Shown piece by piece: positions 27,181 through 36,232 of a DNA stretch of 50,961 nucleotides; the stretch's first letter is position 1, and each line of letters begins with the position of its first letter. The DNA is taken from contig CAAGNU010000363.1 of the NCBI GenBank assembly GCA_900771365.1, positions 1-50,961 on the forward strand, written 5' to 3'. The translations under genes and the position numbers were made by a program. The notes under the pieces are model-generated. The model saw nothing but the letters and a program-made list of their open reading frames with translations. It was not told where the DNA came from and did no database searches. This stretch comes from Bacteroidales bacterium. GTDB taxonomy: Bacteria > Bacteroidota > Bacteroidia > Bacteroidales > P3.

Positions 27181-29082
27181 TCATTCTTCATCGGGGGCGG
27201 GGAGGATGATGTAGTCGCCGTGGGTGCGGAAGTGGTCGATGAGCTGGTGGTAGAAGGGGTGCTGGGAGAGGGTTTCGGCGTTGCCGAGGATGATGAGTTT
27301 CATGCGGGCGCGGGTGAGGGCGACGTTCATGCGGCGGAGGTCGCGGAGGAAGCCGATGGTGCCCTGCTCGTTGTCGCGCACCATGCTGATGATGATGACG
27401 TCGCGCTCCTGTCCTTGGAAGCCATCGACGCTGTTGACCGCTATCTGGTGGCGGAGGGAGCGGAAGAACTTTTGCAGCTTGAGGAGCTTGCGGATGAGGC
27501 GCACCTGGGCTTTGTAGGGGGAGATGATGCCGAAGTCGATGCGGTCGTTCTGTATGCGTTCGAGGCCTATCATCTCGACATAGTCGCGGAGGGTGTGGAT
27601 GAGGAGGCGTGCCTCTTTGGCGTTGGTGCGGCTGAGGGTGCGGCTCTCTTTCTCGCCGAAGCGGCAGAGGGAGGTGTCAATCCACATCAGCGGGGTGTCG
27701 AGAGGCGAGACCTGGCGGTCGGCCACTTCGGGGGCGGCGACGAGCTGGCCGTGGTAGAACCAGCGGGAGGAGAATGCCATGATGTCGCGGTTCATGCGGT
27801 ACTGGACGGTGAGGAGGGAGAGGCACGCGGGCTTCTCCTTTGCCACCTTCTGCATGAGCGTCCGCTCCAGTCCGCCGCGGGCGGCCTCGGGGCATTTGAT
27901 GGTGGGGGGGAGCTGCTGGTGGTCGCCGCTGAAGATGACGCGGTCGCACTTGAGTATAGCGGCCCAGCAGGCGGGTTCGAGGGCCTGTGCTGCCTCGTCG
28001 ATGAAGAGGGTGGAGAAGTGGCGGTGTTCGAGGATGTGGTAGGCGCTGCCGATGAGGGTGCATGCCACGACGCGGGCTTGGTTGAAGAGCTCGAACTGTA
28101 TCTTGATTTCCAGCTCCGTGGCGCGGTCGCGCATCTTGGCGAGGCGTGCCTGTTTCTCGCGTGCGGAGCCGTCGCCGGCATGGCCTGAGCGGAGGGCTTT
28201 GCGGATGCTCCAGAGCTCGGGGTAGTCGGGGTGGGCGGCATAGCGTCGCTCGTAGCTGCAGTCGAGCATCTCGTTGCTCATGCGCAAGGGGTTGCCCACG
28301 CGGAGGACGTTCACGCCGCGGCGCGAGAGCTGCTCGCTGATCCAATCGACGGCGGCGTTGCTGGGAGCGCAGACCATGACTTGCGTCTCGCGTTGGAGGG
28401 TCTCGATGATGGCCTCGACGAGGGTGGTGGTCTTGCCCGTTCCCGGAGGGCCGTGGATGATGGCCACCTCCTGCGCCTCGACGACGCGCTGCACGGCCTC
28501 CTGCTGGCTGAGGTTGAGCCATGGGAAGGAGAGGCGCGGCAGGGAGCGGAAGGCGGGCTGGGCGGTGCCGATGAGGGTGTTCCTAAGATGGAGGAATTTC
28601 TCGTTGGAGGAGTGGATGGCCTGCGAGAGGGCGTCGAGCATGACGCGGTAGGAGGTGGTGTCGATGCAGAGCTGGATGCCGAGGAGGTGCTGTCGGGCGA
28701 GGTCGTAGAGCGACTGCGCGGCGCTCTTGCTGGGGAGGGCGACGCTGAGGATGCCTATCCCCACCTCCTCGATATAGCCCTGAAAGGGTATCTCGCGCAG
28801 CTGGGAGCCGTCCTGCGAGAGGTGGAAGAACGAGACGGGCTTGCCGGGCTCGAAGTCGTTGTCGGTCTCATCGTCCGACACCTCGTAGCGGAGGGTGACA
28901 ACAAGCTGGTCTAAGGCATTGTAGGATGTGTTTCCCAAGGTGATGGGATAGCGGCAGCCGGGCTCCTGGGCGAGGCTGGAGAAGTGGTCGGCGGCAAGCC
29001 GGCGGGCGTAGGTCTCGCGCTCGTAAGCGAGCTCGAGTTTGAGCAGCTCGGCTTGGCGGCTCAGCTGTTCGACAGGATTCAT
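27181..29082 (-). CDS. Superfamily 1B DNA/RNA helicase, Upf1/IGHMBP2-like
   Basis: 633 aa. Helicase motifs: I GPPGTGKTTT, II LFIDEAAQALEP, III GDHQQLPPTI, motif V region SVDGFQGQERDVIIISMV and VI NVALTRARMKLIILG. The N-terminal ~180 residues match the beta-barrel/stalk region seen in IGHMBP2-type enzymes. Cytoplasmic; predicted 5'-3' unwinding of RNA or DNA. The ATG overlaps the stop of the HATPase gene by 4 bp, so the two are translationally coupled and the helicase is the last gene of the hydrogenase-associated operon. The functional link is unknown. Confidence 0.9.
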   Translation of the reverse strand: MNPVEQLSRQAELLKLELAYERETYARRLAADHFSSLAQEPGCRYPITLGNTSYNALDQLVVTLRYEVSDDETDNDFEPGKPVSFFHLSQDGSQLREIPFQGYIEEVGIGILSVALPSKSAAQSLYDLARQHLLGIQLCIDTTSYRVMLDALSQAIHSSNEKFLHLRNTLIGTAQPAFRSLPRLSFPWLNLSQQEAVQRVVEAQEVAIIHGPPGTGKTTTLVEAIIETLQRETQVMVCAPSNAAVDWISEQLSRRGVNVLRVGNPLRMSNEMLDCSYERRYAAHPDYPELWSIRKALRSGHAGDGSAREKQARLAKMRDRATELEIKIQFELFNQARVVACTLIGSAYHILEHRHFSTLFIDEAAQALEPACWAAILKCDRVIFSGDHQQLPPTIKCPEAARGGLERTLMQKVAKEKPACLSLLTVQYRMNRDIMAFSSRWFYHGQLVAAPEVADRQVSPLDTPLMWIDTSLCRFGEKESRTLSRTNAKEARLLIHTLRDYVEMIGLERIQNDRIDFGIISPYKAQVRLIRKLLKLQKFFRSLRHQIAVNSVDGFQGQERDVIIISMVRDNEQGTIGFLRDLRRMNVALTRARMKLIILGNAETLSQHPFYHQLIDHFRTHGDYIILPAPDEE

Positions 29083-29627
29083 TCGTTGGCTCCGATTTCT
29101 TTGAGGTTTTCCGCAACCATCTCTTTGAGCATCTTGATGATGCCGAGGTCGTTCATGGACATGCCGTCAAGGGCTTCCTTCACCTCGTCGGTGTCGAAGA
29201 CGAACTCGTCTTGGTCGGTGATATATCTGATGATGAAATGGATGTCTTCGTGCTGGGAGACGAGCATGATGAGGGTGCCAGTGATGTCGCCCATGGGCGG
29301 GCGGTCCCAGTGGTTGTGCTGGAACCAGAACTCGAGCGTGGTGCCTTTGCCCAACTCGCTGGTGAGCTTCATGCCGCCTCCGCAGTTCTCGGTGTTCATT
29401 TTGATGAGAGGGAGCCCGAGGCCCACCTTGCGGGTGGTGCGGGAGGTGGTGTAGGGGTCTGTTACGCGGGCTAAGAATTCGGGCGACATGCCCTTTCCGT
29501 TGTCCTGGATGGTGAAATGGAATATGTTGTCCTTGAGACTGTCGCGTATGGTGAGGAAGACGTCCTTGGCATTCGCCGCTGTGGAGTTTTCCATAAGGTC
29601 ATAGACGTGGAGAGAAAGTTCTTTCAT
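29079..29627 (-). CDS. HATPase-domain ATP-binding protein
   Basis: A GHKL-type ATPase fold with N-box LMENSTAANA, G1 box DNGKGM and G2 box GLGLPLI, then GKGTTLEF. There is no phosphoacceptor His domain and no transmembrane segment, so it is not a complete sensor kinase. Related stand-alone HATPase genes accompany [FeFe]-hydrogenase-like sensors with DRTGG and PHP genes in clostridia, which is the context here. The C-terminal ~60 acidic residues have no known match by eye. A role as switch protein or anti-sigma-type regulator is inferred. Confidence 0.8.
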   Translation of the reverse strand: MKELSLHVYDLMENSTAANAKDVFLTIRDSLKDNIFHFTIQDNGKGMSPEFLARVTDPYTTSRTTRKVGLGLPLIKMNTENCGGGMKLTSELGKGTTLEFWFQHNHWDRPPMGDITGTLIMLVSQHEDIHFIIRYITDQDEFVFDTDEVKEALDGMSMNDLGIIKMLKEMVAENLKEIGANE

Positions 29628-29727
29628 AATGGAGCATTGAAAATTGAGAATTTGGACGGGTGCCGTTTTGATGATTCGGAGTTACTCTCAGGATATACAG
29701 ACTTCAGTCAACGCATAATTCATAAAT

Positions 29728-30495
29728 CTATTTTTGCCGGAAGGCCATGGTGTCGATGTAGCGGCCGTCGAGACCTTTGAGGGCTTTGTGGAACTCGTCA
29801 AAGGTGCGGTGCTGCATATAGATGACGTTGTACACGTCGCCGATATTCTCGACAAAATGGGCATCGCTATCGGTGATGAAGCCGAATTTCTTGAGGTAGG
29901 CATTTTTCTTGAGGAAGTCCTCCTTGGTGACGAAACGGTTGATTTCGAGTCCGTCGGCACGGAGGTCGGGCGGCACGAAGCCGAGCTGGCTGGTGAGCGA
30001 GGTGGAGCCTTTGTTGACGTGGGCGGGGATGAAGAGGCCTCCGATGCGGTGCACCTCCTCGTAGATGCCGTCGATATCGACATCGATGCCGTTGAGCAGG
30101 TGGTATTCCTCCTCGCCGACAATCTCCTCGTTCTCGTCCACGATGAGCTGGTAGCCGAAGCGGTCCTCATCGTTGGGGATGGGGGGAAGGTGCTTGTCGA
30201 GGAACTCCTGGAAGGCGTCGAGCTGCTCATCGTTGGCGAAGAAGGCGAGGCAGTGCGCCTCCTCCTGCGAGGTCACCTCCACGCCGCCGAGGACGAAGAG
30301 CCCGCGGTCGCGCCCAACCTTCTGGGTGACCTTGACCTGCCGCGTGGTGTTGTGGTCGGAGATGGCTATCATGTCGAGTCCGCGCTCTAGGGCGCGATCG
30401 ACGATGTTCGTGGGGCTCATCTCGAGGTCGCCGCAGGGCGAGAGGACCGTGTGGATGTGCAGGTCGGCCTTATATGGATGTAGTTCGGTGTCCAC
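29728..30495 (-). CDS. PHP-domain metal-dependent phosphoesterase
   Basis: Metal-binding motifs of the PHP family: ADLHIHTVLSPCG (HxH), AISDHNTT (DH), GGVEVTS (E) and TDSDAHF (DxH). Length of 255 aa is as in the TrpH/YciV group (phosphatases on nucleotide 3',5'-bisphosphates or RNA 5' ends). Translation starts with GTG, and the G is shared with the TAG stop of the DRTGG gene upstream, giving tight coupling. Substrate unknown; the context suggests a signalling nucleotide. Confidence 0.87.
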   Translation of the reverse strand: MDTELHPYKADLHIHTVLSPCGDLEMSPTNIVDRALERGLDMIAISDHNTTRQVKVTQKVGRDRGLFVLGGVEVTSQEEAHCLAFFANDEQLDAFQEFLDKHLPPIPNDEDRFGYQLIVDENEEIVGEEEYHLLNGIDVDIDGIYEEVHRIGGLFIPAHVNKGSTSLTSQLGFVPPDLRADGLEINRFVTKEDFLKKNAYLKKFGFITDSDAHFVENIGDVYNVIYMQHRTFDEFHKALKGLDGRYIDTMAFRQK

Positions 30496-30827
30496 TATTT
30501 CAGTAAGTCATAAATCTTGCCGGCCGTCTCGAAGGTCTGCATATTAGTGCTGAGGAAGGGGATGCCCTCCTCGTTGCTCTGCTCGAGGGTGTCATCTGAT
30601 GCGGTCTGGCCCTTGACGAGGATGACGCAGGCCAGCTCTTTGAGGGAGGCGATGGCCATGACGTTCTTGTGGGTCTGAAGGGTGACCCAGACATTGTTCA
30701 TTTCGGCGTTGCCCATGACGTCGCTGAGGAGGTCGGAAACATAGCAGCCTTCAATTTCGCGGTCGAGGCCCTGCTGGCCAGAGAGTACGGTGAGGTTCAA
30801 TTCGTTGACAAGTTCTTTTACAGTCAT
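30495..30827 (-). CDS. DRTGG-domain protein (first of two in the operon)
   Basis: 110 aa, a stand-alone DRTGG-type domain: VKELVNELNLTVLSGQQGLDREIEGCYVSD, with LLSDVMGNAEMNNVWVTLQTHKNVMAIASLKE in the middle (motifs listed separately). DRTGG domains are found with CBS and HATPase partners in regulatory proteins, ligand unknown. Located between the hydrogenase-like protein and the PHP gene; paralogous to the protein at 32849-33190. Confidence 0.82.
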   Translation of the reverse strand: MTVKELVNELNLTVLSGQQGLDREIEGCYVSDLLSDVMGNAEMNNVWVTLQTHKNVMAIASLKELACVILVKGQTASDDTLEQSNEEGIPFLSTNMQTFETAGKIYDLLK

Positions 30828-30911
30828 AGTGTAGATAATTGATAATTTATAATTATATTTGAGAATTGGGACGAAGCCAAACCTTCAAATCCACCAATCT
30901 TCAAATCTTTA

Positions 30912-32282
30912 TTACTTAGAGTCGTCTATGCGGTCGGGACCCCATATCTCGGTCATGCACTTGGTGCATTGCTCGGGGGTGGTGCGGCCTTGCTGCTGCA
31001 GGTGGTTGCGGTAGAAGACGCAGCCGTGCATGTCGGCCTTGTCGCAGACCACATCGGTGGCGAAGGCCTCGCAGGTGGGAGCGCCACAAAGGCCGCAATC
31101 GACCTGTGGGAGGACGGCCTTGGTCTTATCAATCCGCTCCATCTTCTCGAGTGCCTTGCCGATATCCTCGTCGAGCACCATCATGGAACGTGCCTCGGCG
31201 GGCTGGGCTTTGGCCTGCTCGATGAGGTAGTCCTTGTACTTGTCCATCTCGCGGTCGCGGGGCATCTCGCCGTTGCGCTCGCGTTCGGCAGCCTTGCGGG
31301 CACGGGCATACATGCGTTCGCCGCAAAGGAAGCGGTTGTCGCAGGTGAAGAGGGCGCCAGCACAGGACTGGTCGCAGGCGCGTAGCTCAAGGAACTCAAC
31401 GCCCTCGACCTCATCGTTTTCGAGCTTGTCGAGGAAGTCCATGACGTTCTGTATGCCGTCGATAGCGTAGGAGCGCTTGGCCCAGCACACGCGGCGTTCG
31501 CCGTTGGTGAGGGTGGAGAGGATGGCGTCGGCCGAGAGCCTGGGGGTGCGGAGAAGGGGGAAGACGTAGTCCTTGCCCTGCTCCTTAATCTTTTTGAGGA
31601 CGCGGTTGTAGAGCGAGTCCATGTTGATGATGCCGTCGATGATGGACTGTTCCTCGCCCACGGGGGCTTTGACGGCGGCTATCTTGGCGGCGCAGGGGGT
31701 GATGTAGAAGAGGCCCACCTCCTCGCGAGGGATGCCCTGCTCCTGGAGCACCATGACGGCGTAGGATGCCGTGATGTCGAGGGGCGCCTTGACGGGGATG
31801 ATGTTATCGACGAGGGAGGGGTATTTGATTTGTATCATGCGGACGATGGCGGGGCAGAAGCTGGAGATGAGCGGCAGGTTGTCCTGATGGGTGAGGGCGT
31901 AGGCCCGCTTGGCTTCGGCATAGGTGGCGGAGGCGGACTCAACCTCGAAGACGTGCTTGAAGCCCAGGTCTTTGAGGGCGGCGTAGATGCGCGAGACGCG
32001 GATTTCCGTGGGAAACTGTCCGAGGAATACCGAGGGGATGAGCGCCACGGAGTGGGAGTAGCGGTGGATGTTGTCGAAGTCGTCTTGCTTGACATAGATG
32101 GCCTTCGTGGGACAGGTCTCGTGGCACTTGCCGCAGTCGATGCAGCGATGCTCCTGTATGTAGGCTTTCCCGCCACGTATTCGGATGGCCTCGGTAGGGC
32201 ATATCTTCATACAATGAGAGCATCCGATACACTGTTCGTGGTCGATTTCCAAAGCGTGGTAGAAAGTATTATTGCCATCCAT
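30912..32282 (-). CDS. [FeFe]-hydrogenase-like iron-sulfur sensor protein
   Basis: 456 aa. The N-terminus is a 2x[4Fe-4S] ferredoxin (Cys18, 21, 24, 28 and Cys47, 50, 53, 57). The hydrogenase large-subunit-like domain keeps the cluster ligands Cys143 (SFCPA), Cys197 (TPCAAK), Cys303 and Cys307 (ACDQSC). The neighbouring proton-transfer Cys of TSCCPxW is Phe142 instead. A C-terminal [4Fe-4S] domain has Cys396, 399, 404 and 421, plus a CTKC pair. This is the pattern of sensory or non-canonical (group C/D-like) members, not of catalytic HydA. Cytoplasmic. Co-transcribed with regulators and divergent from the true hydrogenase operon, so a redox/H2-sensing role is inferred. Confidence 0.83.
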   Translation of the reverse strand: MDGNNTFYHALEIDHEQCIGCSHCMKICPTEAIRIRGGKAYIQEHRCIDCGKCHETCPTKAIYVKQDDFDNIHRYSHSVALIPSVFLGQFPTEIRVSRIYAALKDLGFKHVFEVESASATYAEAKRAYALTHQDNLPLISSFCPAIVRMIQIKYPSLVDNIIPVKAPLDITASYAVMVLQEQGIPREEVGLFYITPCAAKIAAVKAPVGEEQSIIDGIINMDSLYNRVLKKIKEQGKDYVFPLLRTPRLSADAILSTLTNGERRVCWAKRSYAIDGIQNVMDFLDKLENDEVEGVEFLELRACDQSCAGALFTCDNRFLCGERMYARARKAAERERNGEMPRDREMDKYKDYLIEQAKAQPAEARSMMVLDEDIGKALEKMERIDKTKAVLPQVDCGLCGAPTCEAFATDVVCDKADMHGCVFYRNHLQQQGRTTPEQCTKCMTEIWGPDRIDDSK

Positions 32283-32394
32283 AGTCCGAATAATTTTATG
32301 TTACAAAAATATTTAATAGAAAAAGTGAATCGTGGCGTCTTATTTCTCATTGCTAAGACGGCTTCCGCCCCAATTGTCAGAGGCGACACGCCGT

Positions 32395-32805
32395 TCAAAA
32401 ATCCACTTCCATCTCGACGGTGGTGCCGACGTTCACCTTGGAGGTGACGTTGAGGCGGTCAACGTTCTTCTGCATGTTGGGGAGGCCCATGCCGGCGCCG
32501 AAGCCCATGTCGCGCACCTCGGGGCGTGCCGTGGAGTAGCCTTCCTGCATGGCCAGGGCTATGTCGGGGATGCCAGGGCCCTTGTCGGCCACGACCATGC
32601 GAATCTTCTGGGCGTTGATGTCCACAGATACTTTCCCGCCGTAAGCGTGGGCGATAGCGTTCACCTCAGCCTCGTAGAGCGCCACCACGATACGTTTGAT
32701 GACGGGGGGCGCCACATTGAGCTGCTTGAGGGTCTTCTTGACGGAACTGGAGGCGGTTCCAGCATTAACAAAGTCGCCTTCTATAACAGTGAATTCTAAA
32801 TGCAT
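32395..32805 (-). CDS. Anti-sigma-factor-type HATPase (serine kinase-like)
   Basis: 136 aa with the SpoIIAB/RsbW-like GHKL fold: NAIAHAYGG (N-box), DKGPGIPD (G1) and GFGAGMGLPNM (G2). Such proteins bind ATP and can phosphorylate or sequester partner regulators. Second gene of the operon, 43 bp after the DRTGG gene and 112 bp before the hydrogenase-like gene. No sigma factor is seen nearby, so its target is unknown. Confidence 0.87.
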   Translation of the reverse strand: MHLEFTVIEGDFVNAGTASSSVKKTLKQLNVAPPVIKRIVVALYEAEVNAIAHAYGGKVSVDINAQKIRMVVADKGPGIPDIALAMQEGYSTARPEVRDMGFGAGMGLPNMQKNVDRLNVTSKVNVGTTVEMEVDF

Positions 32806-32848
32806 AATGTTGAATGTTTTTGTTTATAATTGTCTCGGTAACATGCCG

Positions 32849-33190
32849 TTAGAACAAGGACTTGATGCCTGCCTGGTAGAGGATGCCGCAGGTGCGGAAG
32901 AGGGAGTACTCGGTGGTGATAACGACCATGCCGTTATCGTTGGCGAGCTCGATCATCTCCTCGGTAGGCTTCTTGTTGCGAACGATGATGATGTAGCTGA
33001 GGCAGGCCATGTCGCAGGTACGGATAGTCTGCATGTTGCAGAGCCCCGTGATGAGCATGGGGGTGCTGGTGAGAGTGAGTACGTCGCTCATGAGATCGGA
33101 GGCAAAGGCTTCGGTAATTTCGGTGTCGAGTTGCGATTCGCCTATGCAGACTTGTCCGTTCAGCAATTGGGTGATTTCTCGAAGGGTCAT
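32849..33190 (-). CDS. DRTGG-domain protein (first gene of the operon)
   Basis: 113 aa with the same fold as the protein at 30495-30827: MTLREITQLLNGQVCIGESQ, SDLMSDVLTLTSTPMLITGL and a C-terminal ...ELANDNGMVVITTEYSLFRTCG. It opens the operon that runs through HATPase, hydrogenase-like, DRTGG, PHP, HATPase and helicase genes. Two DRTGG paralogues in one operon suggest they bind the same or related ligand, or form a heteromer. Confidence 0.82.
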   Translation of the reverse strand: MTLREITQLLNGQVCIGESQLDTEITEAFASDLMSDVLTLTSTPMLITGLCNMQTIRTCDMACLSYIIIVRNKKPTEEMIELANDNGMVVITTEYSLFRTCGILYQAGIKSLF

Positions 33191-33251
33191 ATCTATATAA
33201 AATCGTTTATTTCTATTACTTTGTATTCGTGGTTAAAAAAAATTGACCTTG

Positions 33252-33259
33252 CAAAATTA
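33252..33259 (-). promoter_or_regulatory. -7 box (TAATTTTG) of the DRTGG-hydrogenase-like operon
   Basis: A TAnnTTTG match with following CA, 61 bp before the first ATG of the operon. It is over 600 bp from the hydrogenase promoter, so the divergent operons do not share an overlapping promoter. Confidence 0.6.
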
Positions 33260-33497
33260 CGTATATTTTTTGTTTTGTGCAACTTTTTTATATGTTAAAA
33301 GTTCCACGAAGTTCACTTTCAGTTCAGCGATAGTTGAAAAACAGAGCGTTACGGGTACCCGTTTTTTTTGTTAAAAAACAGGCAGGAGGTGTAAGCTTCG
33401 CTATTTCTCATGCTTGATGCCATCCCTAAATCGAGAAAAATGCGAAGGTTGTGGAGCCTCTTTTTTTTGCCTTGTTGGGGTCAAAAAACGAGTCGTC

Positions 33498-33551
33498 TCT
33501 ACCTCCGCCCTACCTCCGCTCTACCTCCGCCCTACCTTCGCTCTATGTCCG
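33498..33551 (-). repeat. 11-bp tandem array 4 (CTACCTCCGCC on the plus strand)
   Basis: Units start at 33498, 33509, 33520, 33531 and 33542, each exactly 11 bp. On the minus strand they read GCGGAGGTAGR, again a locus-specific variant (GGTAG). The gap 33191-33975 otherwise holds a promoter at each end and no gene. Confidence 0.78.
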
Positions 33552-33892
33552 ACAAAATGGGCGAGCATAGGGACGGTGTAGGAGGGGGCTTGGGCGAGGT
33601 TTGGCATAAGGCGATTCAGGAGGAGGAAGAGAAGGCTCTTGGGGTCAAGAGTGAAGAGGCATGCAGAACGTGAAATGTTGCATTATTTGGCTGCTACAGA
33701 TGTGGTTTGAGGAGGGGTAGATGAGAAAGGCGTGGCAGGGGATGAAGAATGTGGGATGAGGGATGGGCAGAGTGGTGGAAATCATTGATGGAAGAAAAAT
33801 TTTTGTCTTGTGTAGTACTTGATATTGAGGTAGATGCGTCCTTTGGTTAAAAATTTATAAAAAAATATCCTCTACAATTCATAAAATATGCG

Positions 33893-33900
33893 TATCTTTG
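33893..33900 (+). promoter_or_regulatory. -7 box (TATCTTTG) of the hydrogenase operon
   Basis: An exact TAnnTTTG match with following CA, 75 bp before the first ATG at 33976. The flanking sequence is very AT-rich. It drives the ferredoxin-like, hydB, hydA and hydC genes. Confidence 0.7.
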
Positions 33901-33975
33901 CATTTGGTTTAAATTCTATAAATAGAAGTTAACAATTTAGAATTCATTATATTAATTCAAAAAAACGAAATACAC

Positions 33976-34371
33976 ATGACAAAAGTAAAATCGCTGGCCG
34001 ACCTCAAGGCTATGAGAGAAAAACTTCAGTCGAATCTGGATGTCCGCGAGAAGGCGGAGAATCCCGAGTCGCTTGTGCAAATCAAAGTCGCTATGGCAAC
34101 CTGCGGTATCGCAGCCGGTGCTAAGCAAGTTATGGAACACATGATGGCAAAAGCTGAAGAGCTCAAGATTGCCGCCGTCTTCACACAGACGGGCTGTATG
34201 GGCTACTGCCACGCCGAACCCACCCTCGAGGTGCGTGTCCCTGGCAAAGACCCCATCGTCTTTGGTCACGTTGACAACGACCGCGCTGATGAAATCCTCT
34301 CCAAGTATGTCATGAATGGCGAACTGGTCGAGGGCATCATCCCCGTGAATTACGAAACTATCGACAAGTAA
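33976..34371 (+). CDS. Thioredoxin-like [2Fe-2S] ferredoxin subunit
   Basis: 131 aa with the [2Fe-2S] thioredoxin-like ferredoxin pattern: ATCGIAAGAKQVM and QTGCMGYCHAEPTLEV. It precedes hydB by 19 bp (with a GGAGG-like sequence, AACGGAGGACTC, before the hydB ATG). Similar small ferredoxin genes are found in bifurcating hydrogenase operons; it may pass electrons to or from the HydB flavin. Cytoplasmic. Assignment as a hydrogenase subunit rests on operon position. Confidence 0.85.
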   Translation: MTKVKSLADLKAMREKLQSNLDVREKAENPESLVQIKVAMATCGIAAGAKQVMEHMMAKAEELKIAAVFTQTGCMGYCHAEPTLEVRVPGKDPIVFGHVDNDRADEILSKYVMNGELVEGIIPVNYETIDK

Positions 34372-34390
34372 AAAAACGGAGGACTCACAC

Positions 34391-36205
34391 ATGGCAAAAT
34401 ACAAAATGCACGTTCTCATCTGTGGCGGTACTGGATGTAAGTCCAGCAACAGCCTGGATATTATCGAAAACTTCAAAAACATCCTCAAGGAAAAGAACCT
34501 CCAGGACGAGGTGCAGGTCATCAAGACTGGCTGCTTCGGTTTCTGCGAGAAGGGCCCCATCGTTAAGATCATGCCCGACAATACCTTCTACACTCAGGTG
34601 AAACCCGAGGACGTCCGCCGCATCGTTGAAGAGCACATCATCAAGGGCCGTAAGGTTCCCGAGCTGCTCTATATGAACCCTGAGAACAAGGAGCACGTCT
34701 CCGACTCCAAGCACATGGAATTCTACAAGAAGCAGATTCGTATCGCTCTGCGTAACTGCGGCTTCGTGGATCCCGAGAACATCGAAGAGAGCATCTCCCG
34801 TGGCGGTTATGAGGCTCTCGCCAAGTGTATCACCGAGATGACTCCTCAGCAGGTTATCGACGAGGTTACCAAGTCCGGCCTCCGTGGTCGTGGCGGCGCT
34901 GGCTTCCCCACCGGCGTGAAGTGGGGCCTCTGCGCTAAGAACCAGGCTGACCAGAAGTACGTCATCTGCAACGCCGATGAGGGCGACCCCGGCGCATTTA
35001 TGGATCGTTCCATCCTCGAAGGCGACCCCAACAGCATCGTTGAGGCTATGGCTATCTGCGGCTACGCTATCGGCGCTACCAAGGGTTTGGTCTATATCCG
35101 TGCTGAATATCCTCTGGCTATCGAGCGTCTGAGAATCGCTATCAGCCAGGCTCGCGAATACGGCCTCCTCGGCGAGAACATCCTCGGTACCAACTTCTGC
35201 TTTGACATCGAGCTCCGTTATGGTGCTGGTGCATTCGTCTGCGGTGAGGAGACTGCTCTTATCCACTCCATGGAAGGCCAGCGTGGTGAGCCCACTCTGA
35301 AACCTCCATTCCCCGCTGTCAGCGGCTACATGGGCAAGCCTTCCAACGTCAATAACGTTGAGACCTTCGCTAACGTCCCCGTTATCATCACCAAGGGTGC
35401 TGACTGGTTCAAGACTATCGGTACTGAGAAGTCTGCCGGTACTAAGGTGTTCGCTCTCGCAGGCCAGATCAACAACGTCGGTCTGATTGAGGTTCCCATG
35501 GGCATCACCCTCCGTGAGATTATTTATGAGATTGGTGGCGGTATTAAGAACGGCCGTCAGTTCAAGGCTGTCCAGACCGGTGGCCCTTCCGGCGGCTGCT
35601 TGACTGCTAAGCACCTCGACACTCCCATCGACTACGATAGCCTCGTTGCTGCTGGCTCTATGATGGGTTCCGGCGGTATGGTTGTCATGGACGAGACCAG
35701 CTGTATGCCCGCTATCGCTAAGTTCTACCTTGAGTTCACTTGCGAAGAGAGCTGCGGTAAGTGCTCCCCCTGCCGTATCGGTAACAAGCGCCTCTGCGAA
35801 ATCCTCGAAAAGATCACTGATGGTCGTGGCACCATGGAAGACCTCGAAGAGCTCCGCAACCTCGCTGCCGTCATCAAGGATACCGCTCTCTGCGGCCTTG
35901 GTCAGACTTCTCCCAACCCCGTTCTCAGCACCCTCGACAACTTCTGGGATGAGTATGTTGAGCACGTTGTTGACAAGAAGTGCCGTGCCGGCGTCTGCAA
36001 GAAACTTATGAGATACGAAATCGACCGCGAGAAGTGCATCGGCTGCGGTAAGTGCGCTAAGGGCTGCCCCGCCGACGCTATCACCCGTACCGACTATACC
36101 GCTCCCGGACACAAGCTGGCTTCGATGGTTATCGACAGCGAGAAGTGCCTCAAGTGCGGTGCTTGTATCAGCGGCTGTAAATTCGGTGCTATTTCAGTAA
36201 AATAA
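34391..36205 (+). CDS. hydB: Hydrogenase NADH/FMN subunit HydB (NuoF-like)
   Basis: 604 aa in three parts. A thioredoxin-like [2Fe-2S] domain (about residues 1-90: CGGTGCKSS and TGCFGFCEKGP). The NuoF module with NADH/FMN motif GRGGAGFPTG (near 166-175), VICNADEGDPGAF and the [4Fe-4S] motif ESCGKCSPCRIG (Cys455, 458, 461). A C-terminal 2x[4Fe-4S] ferredoxin (CIGCGKCAKGC, CLKCGACISGC). HydB binds NAD(H) and FMN and is the site where NADH and ferredoxin electrons meet. Codon use is strongly biased, like a highly expressed gene. Confidence 0.93.
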   Translation: MAKYKMHVLICGGTGCKSSNSLDIIENFKNILKEKNLQDEVQVIKTGCFGFCEKGPIVKIMPDNTFYTQVKPEDVRRIVEEHIIKGRKVPELLYMNPENKEHVSDSKHMEFYKKQIRIALRNCGFVDPENIEESISRGGYEALAKCITEMTPQQVIDEVTKSGLRGRGGAGFPTGVKWGLCAKNQADQKYVICNADEGDPGAFMDRSILEGDPNSIVEAMAICGYAIGATKGLVYIRAEYPLAIERLRIAISQAREYGLLGENILGTNFCFDIELRYGAGAFVCGEETALIHSMEGQRGEPTLKPPFPAVSGYMGKPSNVNNVETFANVPVIITKGADWFKTIGTEKSAGTKVFALAGQINNVGLIEVPMGITLREIIYEIGGGIKNGRQFKAVQTGGPSGGCLTAKHLDTPIDYDSLVAAGSMMGSGGMVVMDETSCMPAIAKFYLEFTCEESCGKCSPCRIGNKRLCEILEKITDGRGTMEDLEELRNLAAVIKDTALCGLGQTSPNPVLSTLDNFWDEYVEHVVDKKCRAGVCKKLMRYEIDREKCIGCGKCAKGCPADAITRTDYTAPGHKLASMVIDSEKCLKCGACISGCKFGAISVK

Positions 36206-36232
36206 TAACCTTATATAATCTAAAGAAGAAAA

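Noticed and set aside
33410..33673. 87-codon ORF over an 11-bp array
   Set aside because: Its sequence is mostly translated repeat, with no plausible start signal or domain.
34385..36112. 575-codon open frame antisense to hydB
   Set aside because: It mirrors a highly biased real gene with clear NuoF motifs; the translation has no domain and no start context.
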